Source: Pseudovibrio flavus
Lineage (GTDB): Bacteria > Pseudomonadota > Alphaproteobacteria > Rhizobiales > Stappiaceae
Assembly (NCBI RefSeq): GCF_009711345.1
Contig: NZ_SMMA01000061.1
Span: 62,001 to 126,000 of the forward strand
Reading direction: 5' to 3'
DNA length: 64,000 nt
Shown piece after piece: positions 61,122 through 64,000 of the stretch. The notes beneath the pieces were generated by a model that saw nothing but the letters and a program-made list of their open reading frames with translations, did not search any database and was not told the origin of the DNA. The translations under genes were made by a program, and so were the position numbers. Within the stretch, counting starts at the first letter, position 1; each line of letters opens with the position of its first letter.

Positions 61122-62162
61122 ATGACCGCTTATTCTAAACTATTCACTCTGGGCCTGTCGGTTCCGGGCGTGATCGCATTTTATCTTCTGGACCTTCCGC
61201 TTCCCTTCCTTCTTGGGCCAATGTTCGCCTGCCTTTTGGGTGCTCTTGCTGGCCTTCCACTGGCTGGCATGGGTCAAGTTGGCACTGCTTTCCGTACTAT
61301 TCTCGGTGTCGCTGCCGGTTCTGCTCTCGGCCCAAGTGTCGTTGCAAGACTTCCAGACCTTGCCGCCTCTCTTGCCTTTGTTCCGCTGTTTGTGGCTGTT
61401 GTTTTTTGCCTTGCCTATCCTTTGCTAAGACGCGGTTTCGGGTTTGACCCCATTACCAGTTACTATTCAGCCATGCCCGGAGGTTTGCAGGATCAAGCTG
61501 TTTATGGAGAAGAAGCTGGTGCAGATATGCGCACGCTCTCTCTTATCCACGCCACAAGAGTGTTGTTTATCGTCAGCATCGCGCCGTTTTTTATGCAGCA
61601 CTATTGGCAGGTGGACTTAACCCAGCAACCGGGAGCATCCAGCGCAGACGTTCCACTGGAACAAATCCTCATTCTAATTGCATCGGGACTGATCGGTTGG
61701 AAAATCGCCGCCTATTTTAAAGTGTTCGGCTCCTCTATCCTCGGCCCGCTTGTTCTCACCGCGATACTTACTCTCTCGGGCATAATCACAATCCGCCCGC
61801 CTGCGGAAATGATATGGGCTGCACAGCTGTTCATCGGATTGTCAGTTGGTGCCAAATATACAGGCATCACCTTCAACGAGCTTCGCCACTTTGTCTTAGC
61901 AGGGGTAACCAATGCCATCCTGCTCGCAGCAGTCAGCGCTCTTTTTATTGCAGCTATAAGCTACCTTGGCATCGCTCCGGCACTAGATGCTTTCCTTGCA
62001 TTCCTGCCGGGTGGTCAGGGCGAAATGTTGGTGATCGCTCTCATAGCAGGCGCTGATGTAACCTACGTTTTGCTGCACCACATTTTCAGGCTCGCAATTG
62101 TCGTGACATGCGCTCCGATCCTGTTTCGCATTGGCAAATTCAAAAGGAATGAAAACCAATGA
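61122..62162 (+). CDS. AbrB family membrane protein
   Basis: A 346-residue protein of about nine to ten membrane segments, with the duplicated pattern of the AbrB/ammonia-monooxygenase-named membrane family (PFLLGPMFACLLGALAGLPL and the later FLAFLPGGQGEMLVIALIAGADVTYVLLHH). These are often mislabelled as transcriptional regulators. No DNA-binding domain is present. MPGGLQDQAVYGEEAGAD is also typical. Overlap of its stop with the CoA-transferase start (ATGA) makes it part of the operon. It may be a second carrier or exporter. Confidence 0.83.
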   Translation: MTAYSKLFTLGLSVPGVIAFYLLDLPLPFLLGPMFACLLGALAGLPLAGMGQVGTAFRTILGVAAGSALGPSVVARLPDLAASLAFVPLFVAVVFCLAYPLLRRGFGFDPITSYYSAMPGGLQDQAVYGEEAGADMRTLSLIHATRVLFIVSIAPFFMQHYWQVDLTQQPGASSADVPLEQILILIASGLIGWKIAAYFKVFGSSILGPLVLTAILTLSGIITIRPPAEMIWAAQLFIGLSVGAKYTGITFNELRHFVLAGVTNAILLAAVSALFIAAISYLGIAPALDAFLAFLPGGQGEMLVIALIAGADVTYVLLHHIFRLAIVVTCAPILFRIGKFKRNENQ

Positions 62163-63349
62163 AGCCGCTAGAAGGTATCCGCGTACTGGACCTAACAAAT
62201 GTTCTTGCAGGTCCCTTTTGTTGCCATCAGCTGGTCCATCTTGGAGCTGAGGTGATCAAAGTTGAAGCACACAAAAAGGGAGATCTTGCCAGAGAACTTG
62301 GTGCTGACCCTGAACTAAGCGCCAAACTGATGGGTGTATCGTTTCTCGCGCAGAACGCGGGCAAAAAATCCATCACGGTGAACCTGAAGACAGAAGCTGG
62401 CAAAACCCTGCTGAAAAAGCTCGTTAGGACCGCAGATGTGCTCGTAGAAAACTTCAGGCCCGGTGTTATGCAGCGACTTGGTGTTTCCTATGATGTTCTG
62501 ACTGAAGAAAACCCGAACCTCATCTACTGCGCTATCTCCGGTTTCGGTCAGGATGGACCATGGGTTTCGCGGCCAGCCTATGACCAGATTATACAAGGCG
62601 CTTCAGGCATTATGTCGGTGACGGGTGACGAAGAGAGCGCCCCACTGCGCGTCGGTTACCCGATAGCGGATACTGTTGGCGGCCTAACCGCTGCTATGGC
62701 AATCAGCGCCGCGCTCAATGCGCCAAAACGCGGAACATTCATAGACGTATCCATGCTGGAAGCAACGCTCGCCACTATGGGCTGGGCTGTCTCCAACTAT
62801 CTCATCGCCGGAGTTCAGCCAACTGCCAACGGTAACGAAAACCTGACGTCCGCTCCCTCTGGCACATTTCAAACGCGCGACGGCCTTATGAACATCGCCG
62901 CAAATAAGCAGGAACAATGGGAGCTTCTAGCAAAGCACCTTGGGGTTTCTCACCTGCTGGAAGATGAACGCTTCAAAACCCGCGAAGCGCGTAAGAAACA
63001 CCGCTTTGCCTTAAAAGGTGAGCTGGAACAGGCGCTTTCATTCAAACCTGCCAGTGTCTGGGAAGAAGAACTCAACGCTATTGGCATTCCATCAGGCGCG
63101 GTTCTCTCAGTACCGGAAATTCTACAGCACCCTCAAATTACCGAGCGCGGCATACTGGAGACCTTCGAAAAACCAAAAGGCGTGGGACGTGACATCTCGC
63201 TCCTTAAAACTGGGATCAAATTGGATGGCGAAGCACCCTCGGTCGATAGCCCGCCCCCCTTACTTGGTGCCGACACCAACGAGATTCTTACAGAGCTAGG
63301 CTACTCACCTCAGCAGATTGAAACACTTCGAAAGGAAGGTGCCATATGA
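62159..63349 (+). CDS. CaiB/BaiF family (class III) CoA-transferase
   Basis: A 396-residue CoA-transferase. N-terminal IRVLDLTNVLAGPFCCHQLVHLGAEVIKVEA and the catalytic Asp in GTFIDVSMLEATLATMG (about residue 197, later than in formyl-CoA transferase by the usual spacing). It moves CoA from a donor such as succinyl-CoA to a carboxylate. Overlap with both neighbours (ATGA at each end) couples it to the citryl-CoA-lyase-like gene, so its product thioester is probably what that enzyme cleaves. Confidence 0.9.
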   Translation: MKPLEGIRVLDLTNVLAGPFCCHQLVHLGAEVIKVEAHKKGDLARELGADPELSAKLMGVSFLAQNAGKKSITVNLKTEAGKTLLKKLVRTADVLVENFRPGVMQRLGVSYDVLTEENPNLIYCAISGFGQDGPWVSRPAYDQIIQGASGIMSVTGDEESAPLRVGYPIADTVGGLTAAMAISAALNAPKRGTFIDVSMLEATLATMGWAVSNYLIAGVQPTANGNENLTSAPSGTFQTRDGLMNIAANKQEQWELLAKHLGVSHLLEDERFKTREARKKHRFALKGELEQALSFKPASVWEEELNAIGIPSGAVLSVPEILQHPQITERGILETFEKPKGVGRDISLLKTGIKLDGEAPSVDSPPPLLGADTNEILTELGYSPQQIETLRKEGAI

Positions 63350-64000
63350 GCGACGTATCTGACTGGTGGCGCACCTCAATCATAGACATGGAACCGGGCC
63401 GTATCGCTTTTAGAGGCCATCCAATCGAGCAGCTTATTGGCTCTGTTTCATTTCCGCAGATGATTTGGTTGATGCTTCGCGGCAACCTTCCAACAGAAGC
63501 AGAGGCGGCATTGTTGGAAGCGGCTCTCGTCGCGGCGGTGGATCACGGCCCGCAAGCCCCTTCCATTGCCGCTGCACGTATGTCGGTCACCTGCGGCCTT
63601 GCGCTGAACGGAGCCATGGCAACCGCCGTCAACATGCTAGACGACGTGCACGGCGGCGCTGGCGAGCAAGCGGTAGAACTTTACCGTGAAATCCAACGAA
63701 ATATGCAGGATGGAACCTCACTCGACAATGCAGTTGAAGCAGCATGCCAAAGATGGAGAGAAGAGCGCGGCAAGTATATTCCGGGCTTCGGTCACCGCTT
63801 TCACAAACCCGTTGACCCTCGCTCACCACGTTTGATGCAACTCGTCCGCGATACAGCAGAGGCTGGTCACGTTTCTGGAGACTTCGCCAAAATTGGAGAG
63901 GCTGTCGAGCGTCATCTTTCCCAAAGCAAGCCCGTGCCAATGAACATTGATGGCGCAACAGCCGTTATCTATGCAGAGCTTGGCTTTGCCCCGCCTCTAG
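63346..64000 (+). CDS. Citrate synthase-fold citryl-CoA lyase-like protein, 3' end beyond window
   Basis: The first 218 residues of a short citrate synthase-fold protein that continues past the window. It lacks the long N-terminal part of citrate synthases: the chain starts near the RGHPIEQLIGSVSFPQMIWLMLRG segment. Active-site His regions are visible in LDDVHGGAGEQA and PGFGHRFHKPVDPRSPRL, and PMNIDGATAVIYAELGF holds the region with the catalytic Asp in full synthases. Layout fits citryl-CoA lyase-type enzymes, which cleave a CoA thioester into an acyl-CoA and a 2-oxo acid. Confidence 0.82.
   Translation, partial: MSDVSDWWRTSIIDMEPGRIAFRGHPIEQLIGSVSFPQMIWLMLRGNLPTEAEAALLEAALVAAVDHGPQAPSIAAARMSVTCGLALNGAMATAVNMLDDVHGGAGEQAVELYREIQRNMQDGTSLDNAVEAACQRWREERGKYIPGFGHRFHKPVDPRSPRLMQLVRDTAEAGHVSGDFAKIGEAVERHLSQSKPVPMNIDGATAVIYAELGFAPPL

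Noticed and set aside
61122-62162. AbrB as a transcriptional regulator
   Set aside because: The protein is a polytopic membrane protein without a DNA-binding domain; the name is a database carry-over.
1-64000. CRISPR arrays, insertion sequences or prophage genes
   Set aside because: No regularly spaced repeats, transposase, integrase or phage structural genes were seen on either strand.

Overview
The window reads as the chromosome of a heterotrophic, probably marine, alphaproteobacterium. Gene content (ectoine catabolism with an ABC-type Ehu importer, many solute-binding-protein transporters, a tripartite tricarboxylate transporter, PAS-LuxR and MocR regulators) and moderate GC by eye recall Pseudovibrio or related Stappiaceae/Roseobacter-type bacteria. 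This taxonomic guess is inference; no rRNA or other marker gene is present. No insertion sequence, prophage, CRISPR array or complete tRNA was seen.

Layout. 1-4995: a ferrous iron locus. feoA, feoB, a small Cys-rich membrane protein and the start of an ABC ATPase run leftward; two secreted periplasmic proteins (one DUF4198-like) run rightward from a shared intergenic region with a Fur-like box. 5089-12429: a lone HigA-type antitoxin, a TetR regulator, and a divergent operon of a PotABCD-type ABC importer with an enoyl-CoA hydratase-fold protein and an acyl-CoA ligase, apparently for import and CoA activation of an unknown carboxylate. 12558-22408: AsmA, a sulfatase/phosphonate monoester hydrolase-type enzyme, a cystine-type amino acid ABC importer, and an AraC regulator next to a small membrane protein and a HlyD-type fusion protein, with a perfect 22-bp palindrome in front of the regulator.

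22500-33971: a complete-looking ectoine uptake and degradation regulon on the minus strand: enuR, ehuABCD, eutA, doeA, an M20 deacetylase, doeX, doeC, doeD. It imports ectoine, opens the ring, deacetylates to diaminobutyrate and converts that through aspartate semialdehyde to aspartate. eutB and eutC are absent and the deacetylase is of a different family from the usual EutE/DoeB.

34106-40510: PAS-LuxR regulator divergent from a branched-chain-type (Liv) ABC importer with an alpha/beta hydrolase. 40612-51944: PQQ-type sugar dehydrogenase, a three-domain kinase/M23/aminotransferase fusion with divergent Lrp regulator, NUP-family nucleoside protein, BOF-fold periplasmic protein, glycerol facilitator, MFS carrier, a tRNA-like remnant and a GAF hybrid histidine kinase.

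51954-64000 (right edge): the most unusual region. An IclR regulator is divergent from an operon of AcnD-like aconitase, PrpF isomerase, RraA-type aldolase, TctC, isocitrate-lyase-superfamily lyase, TctB, TctA, AbrB membrane protein, class III CoA-transferase and a citryl-CoA-lyase-like protein cut by the window end. Together they suggest uptake, isomerisation, CoA activation and C-C cleavage of a tri- or branched dicarboxylate by a route that is not the standard methylcitrate cycle. A recurring detail across the window is a GC-rich stem-loop 14-38 nt after the stop codon of solute-binding-protein genes that precede other transporter genes.
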